A stretch of 64,000 nt of DNA from Nocardia sp. CDC159 (GCF_023740735.1 NZ_JAMRXH010000009.1:283470-347469), one strand, 5' to 3'. Positions 25,995 through 34,499 are shown, numbered from the stretch's first letter. Translations and numbers: made by a program. Notes: generated by a model not told the origin, from the sequence alone.

Positions 25995-27313
25995 ATACCC
26001 TCCTGCAACTTTCGAGTTACCGATGTGATGGCCTCGCGCACCACTCGCAGCGGATCGTCCTGCCCGGTGAGCAGGCACATGAGACCGGATTTGGGCGTGT
26101 CCACCGGGAGCTGGGCGTGCACGACCCAGCGGTCGTCCTTCGGCCCGGCGCTCAGCGTGCCTCCGACGAGCGTCGCGCGCTGCGTCATTCCGGAGATGCC
26201 CATACCCCGGCCGCGGCGCGCGGGCGGTCCGTCGGGCAGCGTATTGGCGATCGAGGCGGCCGCGGCCGCGGCCGTGACCTCGATGCGCAGCGTGACCCGC
26301 GCGCCGGGTGCGTGCTTGGCCACATTGGCCAGCGACTCCTGGCAGATCCGGAACAGCGTCAAACCCGTTGCCGCGGAGACCAGCCCGACCTCGCCGGTGA
26401 GCCGATAGTCGAGGTCCAGGCCCGCGCGCACGAAATCGTCCACCAGATCCGCGATGTCGTCGAGACCGGGTTCCGGGCGCAGATTGGTGGGCGCCTGATC
26501 CAGCAGCCCGACGGTGCGCCGGATATCGGTCATCGCCTGGCGCCCGAGCCGCTCGGCATCGGTGAGCGCGTCGACGGCCTCGTCGACGTCGCGGTCGGTC
26601 TGCAGGGCGTGGCGCGCGGCCGTGAGGTGCAGCAGGGTGATGCTGAGCGAGTGCGCGATCACATCGTGGACCTCGCGCGCGATGCGCCGACGCTCCTCGT
26701 TGGCCGCCTGGGTCGCGCGGATCTCCTGATTCTCCCGTTCCTGATAGAGCGACCGGCGCTGCAACTGCAACATCAGGCCGACCATCCAGCCGAGCACGAT
26801 GCCGGTGGCATACATCGGCAGGCCGCGGTCGACATGGTCGATCGAGTAGAACACCAGCACCTCACCGACCGCGACCACGGTGAAGGCGAAGCTGATCGAC
26901 TTGCGCGGAATGATGGCGGCCAACTCGCCCGCCGCGACGGTCAGCACCAGCGAGGCGCAGTCGGGGTAGACCGGCTGGGCGAGGAACAACCCGGTGGCCA
27001 CCAGCGCCGTGACGGCGTAGACCACCGGCTTCGGCTTCACGTCGAACAGGAAGAACACCGGGAAGACCAGGATCAGGATCAAGGTCGCCAGAAACGGCAG
27101 TCCCGTCGAAAAGTAATCGTGCCGAAGGGCCGCCGCCGCGACTGCCGTGAGCGCCACGCAGATATCCGCGACGAGGATGACCGACGGCGGATAGTCGTAG
27201 CCCTGCGCTTCCGCGGTACGGCGGAACGTCTCGACCGGATCGCGCAGGAACTCCACGATCCGGTCGCGGATGCGCGGCGGCCTGGTCGCCGCGGCGGCGC
27301 TGGTCACCTCCAT
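25991..27313 (-). CDS. NarL-type sensor histidine kinase (system 2)
   Basis: 440 residues. It has about five membrane helices in the first 190 residues (SVILVADICVALTAVAAAAL, LATLILILVFPVFFLF and others) with short loops. A coiled linker (LYQERENQEIRATQAANEER) leads to IAREVHDVIAHSLSITLLHL with phospho-acceptor His216. The ATPase domain shows RICQESLANVAKHAPGARV and RGRGMGISGMTQRATLVGGT. It is coupled to its regulator by a 4-bp overlap and sits divergent from an exporter-type ABC operon. This is a common arrangement for antimicrobial-peptide or lipid-stress sensing (inference). Confidence 0.93.
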   Translation of the reverse strand: MEVTSAAAATRPPRIRDRIVEFLRDPVETFRRTAEAQGYDYPPSVILVADICVALTAVAAAALRHDYFSTGLPFLATLILILVFPVFFLFDVKPKPVVYAVTALVATGLFLAQPVYPDCASLVLTVAAGELAAIIPRKSISFAFTVVAVGEVLVFYSIDHVDRGLPMYATGIVLGWMVGLMLQLQRRSLYQERENQEIRATQAANEERRRIAREVHDVIAHSLSITLLHLTAARHALQTDRDVDEAVDALTDAERLGRQAMTDIRRTVGLLDQAPTNLRPEPGLDDIADLVDDFVRAGLDLDYRLTGEVGLVSAATGLTLFRICQESLANVAKHAPGARVTLRIEVTAAAAAASIANTLPDGPPARRGRGMGISGMTQRATLVGGTLSAGPKDDRWVVHAQLPVDTPKSGLMCLLTGQDDPLRVVREAITSVTRKLQEGM

Positions 27314-27372
27314 CGTCCCAGGCTAGCCGGACGGACCGGGCGCGCTCATCGTTCCCGGAGCGGGCCCGGTGT

Positions 27373-27386
27373 CCTACCCCGGTAGG
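27373..27386. promoter_or_regulatory. CCTACCCCGGTAGG palindrome between kinase 2 and the ABC operon
   Basis: The arms CCTACC and GGTAGG flank CC. The site is 60 bp before the kinase start (minus strand) and about 110 bp before the first gene of the divergent operon. It contains the same 12-mer as the site at 14978-14989, in reverse orientation. Candidate operator for the NarL-type regulators. Confidence 0.5.
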
Positions 27387-27496
27387 AGCCCGAGTCTCGT
27401 CTCCGGCACGAAGAATCCGGCCGTGCGGGTCCGTAACGTGTGTGCCACAGTGCCCGCCGAGCCATTGCGGGCACCCGAGGGGAGGAGGTGGATGCG

Positions 27497-27817
27497 ATGT
27501 CGTGGACCGATCTGCACGCTCGTACCGAAATCCTGCACGCGGTACTCGCTCGCGCGGCCGTCGATCCGGCCAATCCGGCGCTGCTGCACGATCTTCCGGA
27601 CAGCGAGCGGCTGTTCGGGGGACCGGAGGGGGTGCTGGCGGCACTGCGGTACCGGTGGGACAACCATCTACGCGCCAAACTCGATCAGGCGCTGTCGCAG
27701 GGCCAGTCGGCGGCCGAGGCGTATCTGGAACTGGCGGCCGAGCAGCCGGTGCTGCGCGCGGTGCTCGATTACCAGGACGCGCGCCGCTGGCAGGCCGACC
27801 GTGTACCGGCCTGCTGA
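27497..27817 (+). CDS. Small conserved hypothetical protein heading the ABC operon
   Basis: 106 residues, MSWTDLHARTEILHAVLARA and onward. All-helical pattern with no signal or membrane segment. The sequence includes ERLFGGPEGVLAALRYRWDNHLRAKLDQALSQGQSAAEAYLEL-like helices, and the phrase VLRAVLDYQDARRW near the end. I recognise no enzyme motif. It has GGAGGAGG about 8 nt before the ATG at 27497 (an in-frame GTG at 27488 is possible). It lies 27 bp before the ABC ATPase gene, so it is probably co-expressed and may assist or regulate the transporter. Function unknown. Confidence 0.75.
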   Translation: MSWTDLHARTEILHAVLARAAVDPANPALLHDLPDSERLFGGPEGVLAALRYRWDNHLRAKLDQALSQGQSAAEAYLELAAEQPVLRAVLDYQDARRWQADRVPAC

Positions 27818-27844
27818 TCACACGACAAGAGAGGGTGGGACACC

Positions 27845-28561
27845 GTGTTGGAACTGACGAACGTCGTCAAGGAGTATCGAGTGGGCGGCCAGCGGGTCCG
27901 CGCGCTGGATGGGATCGATCTGCGCATCGAGGCGGGGGAGTTCACCTCGATCATCGGACCGTCCGGCTCCGGCAAGAGCACGCTGCTGCATCTGCTGGGC
28001 GCGCTGGATTCGCCGGATTCGGGCTCCATCACCTTTCAGGGGGAGGAGATCGGCGATCTGGACGACGATCGTCAGTCCGAATTTCGGCGGCACCGGGTGG
28101 GTTTCGTGTTCCAGTTCTTCAATCTGCTGCCGACGCTGTCGGCCTGGGAGAACGTGGCGATTCCGAAACTGCTGGACGGCAATGGATTACGTAAGGCCAA
28201 GCCGCGGGCCCTGGAGCTGCTGCGGCTGGTCGGGCTCGGGGATCGCGCCGAGCACCGGCCCGCGGAGCTGTCCGGCGGGCAGATGCAGCGCGTCGCCGTG
28301 GCGCGGGCGCTGATCATGGATCCGCCGCTGATCCTGGCCGACGAGCCCACGGGCAATCTGGATTCCAAGACGGGCGCGGCGATCTTAGCGCTGCTCGGCG
28401 ACATCACCAGCGCCGGGAATTCGGTGGTGATGGTGACCCATGACATGGGCGCGGCGCACTACTGCGACCGGGTGGTTACCCTGCGAGACGGGCGAATCGG
28501 CTCGATCGCCCCCGGCGAACACGCCGGCGCCCGCCGCGACCAGGCTGCGGTGCGCGGGTGA
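27845..28561 (+). CDS. MacB/LolD-type ABC transporter ATPase
   Basis: 238 residues. Walker A GPSGSGKSTLLHLLG, Q-loop QFFNLLPTLSAWENV, signature LSGGQMQRVAVARAL, Walker B LILADEPTGNLDS and switch His in MVTHDMGAAHYC. The D-loop GNLDSKTG is typical of the MacB/LolD/FtsE group, which works with large FtsX-domain permeases rather than importing solutes. The GTG start at 27845 lies 27 bp after the small gene. Its stop overlaps the permease GTG (GTGA). The absence of a substrate-binding protein fits an exporter or mechanotransmission system. Confidence 0.96.
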   Translation: MLELTNVVKEYRVGGQRVRALDGIDLRIEAGEFTSIIGPSGSGKSTLLHLLGALDSPDSGSITFQGEEIGDLDDDRQSEFRRHRVGFVFQFFNLLPTLSAWENVAIPKLLDGNGLRKAKPRALELLRLVGLGDRAEHRPAELSGGQMQRVAVARALIMDPPLILADEPTGNLDSKTGAAILALLGDITSAGNSVVMVTHDMGAAHYCDRVVTLRDGRIGSIAPGEHAGARRDQAAVRG

Positions 28562-31044
28562 TCGCCGCCTGGGATCGGTTGCGGCTGTTCAATATCGGCG
28601 AGCTGCTGGCCCACCGCGGCCGCACCCTGCTGTCGCTGGTCGTGATGGCGGTCTCGGCGGGACTGCTGGTGGCCACGTTGAGCATCTCCGAATCGGTCAC
28701 CGGGTCGGTGGACCGGCTGACCCGCGGCCTCGGCGGCAAGGCGCAGCTCGAGATCACCGGCGTCACCGACGCGGGATTCGATCAGCAACTGCTGCAACAG
28801 ATCCGGGAGGTGCCGGGGGTGGGCGCGGCGGTGCCGATGCTGCGGGCCCGGATCGGATCGGACGCGGATCGGGCGCTGCTGGTGGGCGCGGACGCGAGCG
28901 TGACGCAGCTGGGCGGCGATCTGGATGCCTCACTGCGCGATTGGGCCGTCCGGCTGCTGTCGGTGCCGCGCGGCGTGCTGGTCGGTGCGGCAATGGGACA
29001 CCGGGAGGGCGAGCAGTTCCGGATCGGGTCCCAGACGGTGACCGTCGCGGGCGTGCTCGACGACGCCGTTTCCAAGCGGCTCAACCAGGGTCATATCGTG
29101 ATCACGACGCTGCCGCTGGCGCAGCAGCTGATCGGCCGCACCGGGCAACTGGACTCGATCGAGATCGTACCCGTCGCGAATGCCGATGTGGCCGAGTTGC
29201 GTTCGGCGCTCACCGAGGTCGTGGCCGGGCGGGCGGTGGTGGCCGATCCATCCCTGCGCACGGCACAGGCCGGGGGCGCGGTGGTGCTGGTGCGGTATTC
29301 CACCATCGCGGCTTCGGCCGCCGCGCTGATCGTTTCGGGCTTTCTCATCTACAACGCGATGAGTATGGCCGTGGCGCAGCGCCGTCCGGTGCTGTCGCTG
29401 CTGCGCGCGATCGGCGGGCGAAGGCGGGCCATGGTGCGCGATCTCATCGTCGAGGCGGGTCTGCTGGGGCTGGTCGGTGGCCTGGTCGGGGCGCTGATCG
29501 GAATGGTGCTGGGGCGCAAGGCGATCGGCAGCCTGCCGTCGGCGATCGTGCAGTCGGTCGATGCCCGGCCCGAGTATCTGGTCCCGGCCTACGCGATACC
29601 GGTGGCGGTGGCGGCGTGCATCGTGGCGAGCGTGGCCGCCGCGGGGATCGCGGCTCGGCAGGTCTACAAGGTGGCGCCCATCGAGGCGCTGGCGCCGGTG
29701 GGGGTGTCGCGTTCGGACGCGGTGAATCCGCTACTGCGGTGGGCCGCGGTCGCCGGGGGCGTGGCGCTGATCGGCGCGGCGATCGCGTTGGCTCGGGCCG
29801 ATATCGGGCGCTATTCGATCGCCTCGATCTCGATCTCCATCACCGGCGCGGTCCTGCTCTGCTATGCGTTCACCACGCCGATCGTACGCGCGGTCGCCGC
29901 GGTGGCCCGGGTGTTCGGTGCGCCGGGCGCCCTGGGCGCCACCACCGTGGAGCGCGCGCCGCGGCGGGTGTGGGCGACGGCCATGACGGTGATGATCGGC
30001 ATCACCGCCGTCGTCGCCATGGGCAGCGCGTCGAAGAATCTGGCGGATTCGGCCGGGACGAGTTTCGAGAGCCTGAGCCACTCGGACGTCTACATCAGCC
30101 CGACCTCGTGGGCGGAGTTCCCGACCGGGCCGATCCTGCCCGCCGAGCTGCGCGACCGGGTCGCCGCCGTGCCGGGGGTGGGCCGGGTGGGCAGTGCGCA
30201 GATGGCCTTCGCGACCCTGGGCGGCGGCCGGGTGATGCTGCAGGGCTATCCGGACGTCGACAAGGCCTATCCGGTGCCGCTGGAGCAGCGGGTGCGCGAG
30301 CGGCTGGTGCGCGGCGAGGGAGTGGTGATCTCGCGCGATGTGGCCAAGGACCGCGGCGTGCGGGAGGGCTCGACGCTGGACCTGCCGACACCCACCGGAG
30401 TCAAGAAAACCGAAGTGCTGCAGGTCATTCCGTACTTCTCCGCGATCGCCGGGGTGGTGGTGCTCAATATCGACGTCATGCGGCAGTGGTATCAGCGGCC
30501 GGGCGAGACCATCCTCGCCGTGGACTTCACCCGGGACGCCGATCCGGTCGCGGTGACGGCGGCCATCCGCGCGGTCGTACCACCCGAGCTGCACGTGGAT
30601 CTCGGGCGCGATGCCGTGGCCGCGATCTCGGCGGGAGTGCGACAGGGGACCTCGCTCAGCGGTGCCATCCTGTGGATCGTGGTGCTGGTATCGACCGTGG
30701 CCCTGCTGAATACGCTGATGCTGTCGGTGCTCGAACGCCGCCGCGAACTCGGTGTCCTGCGGGCCATGGGCACCAGCCGACGATTCCTGTTGCGCACGGT
30801 GCTCGCCGAGGCCGCGGGGATCGGCGTGGTCGGCGCGGCGCTGGGGCTGGGTATCGGCGCGGCCGTCCACTATCTCGCGACCATCGCGCTGGGCAACGCC
30901 ACCAGTATCGATGTCACCTATCAGGCCGGACCGATGCTGCTGGTCTACGCCGTGGCCGCGCTCATCCTGGCCCTGCTGGGCTCGATCCCACCGGCGCTGC
31001 GCGCGGCCCGCATGCCCATCGTCGAGGCGATCGCCGTCGATTGA
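28558..31044 (+). CDS. Large FtsX/MacB-type ABC permease
   Basis: 828 residues. The N-terminal membrane helix (GRTLLSLVVMAVSAGLLVATL) is followed by a roughly 200-residue extracytoplasmic domain. A block of helices then carries FtsX motifs (ALIVSGFLIYNAMSMAVAQR and LLRAIGGRRRAMVRDLIVEA). A second extracytoplasmic domain leads to a final FtsX block (LWIVVLVSTVALLNTLMLSV, LRAMGTSRRFLLRTVLAEAA). The duplicated layout with about ten helices resembles DUF214/YknZ-like lipoprotein or peptide exporters of actinobacteria. It is coupled to the ATPase gene. Substrate unknown; neighbouring two-component system suggests envelope stress. Confidence 0.94.
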   Translation: MIAAWDRLRLFNIGELLAHRGRTLLSLVVMAVSAGLLVATLSISESVTGSVDRLTRGLGGKAQLEITGVTDAGFDQQLLQQIREVPGVGAAVPMLRARIGSDADRALLVGADASVTQLGGDLDASLRDWAVRLLSVPRGVLVGAAMGHREGEQFRIGSQTVTVAGVLDDAVSKRLNQGHIVITTLPLAQQLIGRTGQLDSIEIVPVANADVAELRSALTEVVAGRAVVADPSLRTAQAGGAVVLVRYSTIAASAAALIVSGFLIYNAMSMAVAQRRPVLSLLRAIGGRRRAMVRDLIVEAGLLGLVGGLVGALIGMVLGRKAIGSLPSAIVQSVDARPEYLVPAYAIPVAVAACIVASVAAAGIAARQVYKVAPIEALAPVGVSRSDAVNPLLRWAAVAGGVALIGAAIALARADIGRYSIASISISITGAVLLCYAFTTPIVRAVAAVARVFGAPGALGATTVERAPRRVWATAMTVMIGITAVVAMGSASKNLADSAGTSFESLSHSDVYISPTSWAEFPTGPILPAELRDRVAAVPGVGRVGSAQMAFATLGGGRVMLQGYPDVDKAYPVPLEQRVRERLVRGEGVVISRDVAKDRGVREGSTLDLPTPTGVKKTEVLQVIPYFSAIAGVVVLNIDVMRQWYQRPGETILAVDFTRDADPVAVTAAIRAVVPPELHVDLGRDAVAAISAGVRQGTSLSGAILWIVVLVSTVALLNTLMLSVLERRRELGVLRAMGTSRRFLLRTVLAEAAGIGVVGAALGLGIGAAVHYLATIALGNATSIDVTYQAGPMLLVYAVAALILALLGSIPPALRAARMPIVEAIAVD

Positions 31045-31055
31045 TCGGCGACTCA

Positions 31056-31061
31056 TAAACT
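31056..31061 (+). promoter_or_regulatory. -10 box before the gatB leader ORF
   Basis: TAAACT is followed by 7 nt and the ATG at 31069. Transcription would start at that ATG, giving a leaderless short ORF ahead of gatB. Confidence 0.5.
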
Positions 31062-31068
31062 GTGCGTT

Positions 31069-31152
31069 ATGAGCGAGCGCAGCGAGCGAATCATCAACAC
31101 AGCCGCAGGCGCGGTCATGACCGCGCAGAGCGCCAGCGAGGTACGGGCATGA
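31069..31152 (+). CDS. 27-residue leader ORF overlapping gatB
   Basis: ATG at 31069 to TGA at 31150-31152 encodes MSERSERIINTAAGAVMTAQ plus SASEVRA. The stop overlaps the gatB ATG as ATGA. A TAAACT -10 box 7 nt upstream predicts that the mRNA begins with this ATG. The gatB start has no good ribosome binding site, so ribosomes finishing the leader would re-initiate on gatB. The DNA of the first codons (GAGCGAGCGCAGCGAGCGAA) has a repeated GAGCG pattern. I recall similar openings elsewhere in mycobacterial and nocardial genomes. The coding status of the peptide itself is not certain. Confidence 0.5.
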   Translation: MSERSERIINTAAGAVMTAQSASEVRA

Positions 31153-32660
31153 GCGCGCCCACCGTGGATTTGATGGACTACGCCGATGTGATCGACACCT
31201 ACGAGCCGGTACTCGGCCTGGAGGTGCATGTCGAACTCGGCACGCGGACCAAGATGTTCTGCGGCTGCCCGACCACGTTCGGCGCCGAGCCCAATACCCA
31301 GGTGTGCCCGGTCTGCCTGGGCCTGCCCGGTTCGCTGCCGGTGGTGAACCAGCAGGGCGTGGAGGCGGCGATCCGCATCGGGCTGGCGCTCAACTGCGAG
31401 ATCACCCCGTGGGGCCGGTTCGCGCGCAAGAACTACTTCTATCCGGACCAGCCGAAGAACTACCAGATCAGCCAGTACGACGAGCCGATCGCCCACGACG
31501 GTCACCTCGACGTGCTGCTCGACGACGGCAGCACCTTCCGGGTCGAGATCGAGCGCGCCCACATGGAGGAGGACACCGGTAAGTCCACCCACGTGGGTGG
31601 GTCGACCGGTCGCATCCACGGCGCCAGTCACTCGCTGCTCGACTACAACCGCGCGGGCGTGCCGCTCATCGAGATCGTCACCAAGCCGATCACCGGCGCG
31701 GGCGAGCGCGCGCCCGAGGTGGCCCGCGCGTATGTCACCGCGCTGCGCGATCTGCTGAAGTCGCTCGGGGTCTCCGATGTGAAGATGGAACAGGGCTCGC
31801 TGCGCTGTGACGCCAATGTCTCGCTGATGCCCAAGGGCGCCAAGGAATTCGGCACCCGCACCGAGACCAAGAACGTCAACTCGCTGCGCAGTATCGAGGT
31901 CGCGGTGCGCTACGAGATGCGCCGCCAGGCCGCGGTCCTCGCGACCGGCGGCACCGTGGTGATGGAGACCCGCCACTTCCACGAGACCGACGGCACCACC
32001 TCGCCCGGCCGCCTCAAGGAGACCGCCGAGGACTACCGCTACTTCCCGGAGCCCGATCTCGAGCCGATCGCGCCCGATCCGGCCTGGGTCGAGGAACTGC
32101 GCGCCACGATTCCGGAGTATCCGTGGCTGCGCCGTGCGCGCATCCAGGCCGAGTGGGGCCTGTCGGACGAGGTCTTCCGCGACCTGATCAACGCCGGGGC
32201 CCTCGATCTGATCATCGCGACCGTCGACGCGGGCGCCTCGGTCGACGCCGCCCGCTCCTGGTGGGTCAACTACCTCACCGAGAAGGCCAAGGAGCGCGAG
32301 GTCTCCCTCGACGAGCTGCCCATCACCCCCGCCCAGGTCGCCGAGGTCGTGGCCCTGGTCGACGCCAAGACCATCAACAGCAAGGTGGCCCGCCAGGTCG
32401 TCGATTTCGTCCTCGCGGGCGAGGGCGACCCGAACCGGATCGTCGAGTCCAAGGGCCTCGGCATGGTCTCCGACGACTCCGCCCTGCAGGTCGAGGTCGA
32501 CAAGGCCCTCGCCGCCAACCCCGACATCGCCGACAAGATCCGCCTCGGCAAGATCCAGGCCGCGGGCAAGATCGTAGGCGACGTCATGAAGGCCACCCGA
32601 GGCCAAGCCGACGCCGCCCGCGTCCGCGAACTCGTCCTCGCCGCCTGCGGCGCCGCCTGA
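31149..32660 (+). CDS. gatB: Asp-tRNA(Asn)/Glu-tRNA(Gln) amidotransferase subunit B
   Basis: 503 residues. The kinase/transamidase subunit phosphorylates the glutamyl or aspartyl group on tRNA and amidates it with ammonia from GatA. The conserved start is YEPVLGLEVHVELGTRTKMF. Zinc ligands are in FCGCP and CPVCLGLPG, and MEEDTGKSTHVGG with RAGVPLIEIVTKP follow. The C-terminal YqeY-like tail (residues about 400-503) ends RGQADAARVRELVLAA. The frame is open to 31062, but the ATG at 31149 is at the family start and overlaps the leader ORF stop. gatC and gatA are 22 kb upstream. Confidence 0.98.
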   Translation: MSAPTVDLMDYADVIDTYEPVLGLEVHVELGTRTKMFCGCPTTFGAEPNTQVCPVCLGLPGSLPVVNQQGVEAAIRIGLALNCEITPWGRFARKNYFYPDQPKNYQISQYDEPIAHDGHLDVLLDDGSTFRVEIERAHMEEDTGKSTHVGGSTGRIHGASHSLLDYNRAGVPLIEIVTKPITGAGERAPEVARAYVTALRDLLKSLGVSDVKMEQGSLRCDANVSLMPKGAKEFGTRTETKNVNSLRSIEVAVRYEMRRQAAVLATGGTVVMETRHFHETDGTTSPGRLKETAEDYRYFPEPDLEPIAPDPAWVEELRATIPEYPWLRRARIQAEWGLSDEVFRDLINAGALDLIIATVDAGASVDAARSWWVNYLTEKAKEREVSLDELPITPAQVAEVVALVDAKTINSKVARQVVDFVLAGEGDPNRIVESKGLGMVSDDSALQVEVDKALAANPDIADKIRLGKIQAAGKIVGDVMKATRGQADAARVRELVLAACGAA

Positions 32661-32720
32661 CCTCCCCCGCAACGGCACCTCGAGCCCCGGCCCGAGGTGC
32701 CGTTCGCCTACCTATGGCCC

Positions 32721-32901
32721 GCAGCGTGGCTCCTCTCGTTGCCCCGCAGCGTGGCTCCTCTCGTTGCCCCGCAGCGTGGCCCGTCTCGTTGCCCCGCAGC
32801 GTGGCTCCTCTCGTTGCCCCGCAGCGCGGCCCGTCTCGTTGCCCCGCAGCGTGGCCCGTCTCGTTGCCCCGCAGCGTGGCTCCTCTCGTTGCCCCGCAGC
32901 G
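32721..32901. repeat. 25-bp tandem repeat array, eight units
   Basis: Copies of GCAGCGTGGC + Y + CSTCTCGTTGCCCC begin at 32721, 32746, 32771, 32796, 32821, 32846, 32871 and 32896, the last one partial. The period is exactly 25 bp. Two variants (CTCCTCTCGTTG and CCCGTCTCGTTG) are interspersed, and one copy has GCGGC for GTGGC. The unit is not a multiple of three, there are no spacers, and no gene is inside. Confidence 0.9.
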
Positions 32902-32915
32902 CTTTTTGCTGCGGG
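32893..32915. terminator. Hairpin at the end of the 25-bp array
   Basis: CCCGCAGC and GCTGCGGG form an 8-bp stem around GCTTTTT. The last repeat copy supplies the left arm. It lies between convergent gatB and the minus-strand DUF1801 gene and may end both transcripts. Confidence 0.5.
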
Positions 32916-32917
32916 CT

Positions 32918-33328
32918 TCAACCTCGCGGCAACGGCGGGACGCGATGGGTGGTGGCGAGCTCGATCAAGGTGCGCACGGCGGGGCGGTGCAGTTGGTCGG
33001 TGTTGGTGATCTTCATCGAGCGCATGAGTTTGCCGCCGCCGTCGATCAGCAGGTGCTCGGGGTCGGGGAGTTCGGTGCCGTAGTAGAAGCCGAGGCGGAG
33101 GTAGCGGGGGAACAGCGACAGGTAGCAGAAGTGCTCGGACATCTTCCTCGGCCCGGTGCCGTAGCTGGCCGTGCCCTGATTCGGCCAGACCAGCTCCACC
33201 GCCCGCGGCATGACATCGAGGATCAGCGCGCGCGCCTCGACCGCGAATTCGCCGACCCGCGGATCGAAGCGCGCGATGAGCTCCTGGAACTGCTCCGGTC
33301 GAGGACCTGAATCTGTGTTGGTGGACAA
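32918..33328 (-). CDS. DUF1801-family protein
   Basis: About 136 residues. The core FDPRVGEFAVEARALILDVM, then VWPNQGTASYGTGPRKMSEH and YLSLFPRYLRLGFYYG, matches the DUF1801/YdhG-like fold related to iron-sulphur frataxin-type folds. Its biochemical role is not established. The best start is a TTG at 33328, because AAGGAG lies 6 nt before it. The longer frame to 33601 has no such support and would overlap the lipoprotein gene. It lies just downstream of the lipoprotein gene on the same strand and may be co-transcribed. Confidence 0.75.
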   Translation of the reverse strand: MSTNTDSGPRPEQFQELIARFDPRVGEFAVEARALILDVMPRAVELVWPNQGTASYGTGPRKMSEHFCYLSLFPRYLRLGFYYGTELPDPEHLLIDGGGKLMRSMKITNTDQLHRPAVRTLIELATTHRVPPLPRG

Positions 33329-33371
33329 GCTCAGCTCCTTTCGTCGAGTTCCGGCCGACGGCCCGGCCGGA

Positions 33372-34499
33372 TCAGTCCGGCCCGCCACCCGCACCGCCCT
33401 TCGGCGGCGGAATGCGTACCACCCGATCGTCGAACGGTCCGGGTTTGCCCTGCTTGTTGATGGTGCCGACCCAGACGAACCCGTCCGGGGCGAGGGCCGC
33501 CCCGTTGAGCGCGCCGTACTTGTCCTGCGCGGCCATCGCGGGCGCGGTGGTGACGGCGTGGGTCTTGGGATCGGCGTCGGCGAAGGCCAGGGCCTTGGCA
33601 TCGGTCATGGCGATCGCCACCCCGTCTACGGCGGCCGCGCATCCGGCGACCCCCGGATGATCCGGCCAGGTCCAGGCCGTGCTCACGGTCCCGTCGGCCG
33701 CCACCCGCTGCAGCCGATCCGCGGCGGCGGTGCGATCGGTGAACCAGATGCTGTCCTTGTGATCCGGGCACACCCCACCGGCCACGCCCACCCCGGAGGC
33801 GAGCACCTGCGGATTGGAGCCGCCCGGCGCGGGATCGTCGATGCGCAGCAGCTTGCCCGCCAGCGATCCGCGATCCGCCGCCGCACCCGGATTCCCGCCA
33901 TCCCCGGTCAACACCAGCATCTTGTCGTCGAGGAAATCGATCGCACCGCGATTTCCGGTGGAGCCCTTCGGAATTCCGGTCAGAATCGGCTTCACCGAGC
34001 CACCCGCGCCGATGCGCACCACCCGATTGTCCGACGGGGTGGTGACATAGGCGTAGATCAGCCCGTCCTCGCTGTAGGTCGGGGACAGCGCGACATCGGT
34101 CAGCCCGCCGTCACCGGCGGCGTCCACATCCAGCCGGGCCACCTCGACCGGCTGCGGCTGCGGCTGATCCGGCGTGACGACGGTGACCTTCAGAATCCGG
34201 CCGCTGACCCGCTCGGTCACCAGCCCCTGCTGACCGTCCGGCAGCGGCGCGACCCCGCCGGTGGTGTCCAGGCAGGTCCCGATGACGAGCGGATCCGGAT
34301 CGATGCACGGCCCGGTGGGTCGCGGCGCCGCCGACGGGGGAGTCTTGGGCGCATTGGTCGGACCCATACCCTCGGGGTGCACGGTCGGCGCGGGGGTGAA
34401 CGGTTTGGACGCGGATTCGTCGAAGCGCGCGCAGCCGACCGCCAGACCGGCGGTGACGGCCACGACCGATGCGACCCGGCCGGCGACAACCCAACTCAT
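33372..34499 (-). CDS. lppZ: LppZ-like lipoprotein, sorbosone/glucose dehydrogenase-type propeller
   Basis: 375 residues. Lipoprotein signal SVVAVTAGLAVGC places it outside the membrane. The remaining sequence is a beta-propeller with the PQQ-type sugar-dehydrogenase pattern: GLTDVALSPTYSEDGLIYAYV, NRGAIDFLDDKMLVLTGDGG, and ending GFVWVGTINKQGK. Whether PQQ is bound cannot be judged by eye. Position beside doxX and the cfp6-like gene matches Rv3006 (lppZ) of M. tuberculosis, from memory. It is divergent from doxX, with 85 bp between starts. Gene symbol rests on synteny and family. Confidence 0.82.
   Translation of the reverse strand: MSWVVAGRVASVVAVTAGLAVGCARFDESASKPFTPAPTVHPEGMGPTNAPKTPPSAAPRPTGPCIDPDPLVIGTCLDTTGGVAPLPDGQQGLVTERVSGRILKVTVVTPDQPQPQPVEVARLDVDAAGDGGLTDVALSPTYSEDGLIYAYVTTPSDNRVVRIGAGGSVKPILTGIPKGSTGNRGAIDFLDDKMLVLTGDGGNPGAAADRGSLAGKLLRIDDPAPGGSNPQVLASGVGVAGGVCPDHKDSIWFTDRTAAADRLQRVAADGTVSTAWTWPDHPGVAGCAAAVDGVAIAMTDAKALAFADADPKTHAVTTAPAMAAQDKYGALNGAALAPDGFVWVGTINKQGKPGPFDDRVVRIPPPKGGAGGGPD

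Noticed and set aside
28440..31058. 872-codon plus-strand frame over the ABC permease
   Set aside because: Arg/Gly-rich shadow of the FtsX-type permease in another frame.
32712..32921. 69-residue minus-strand ORF in the 25-bp array
   Set aside because: Its 25-residue repeat is the DNA repeat read in three frames; no start signal.
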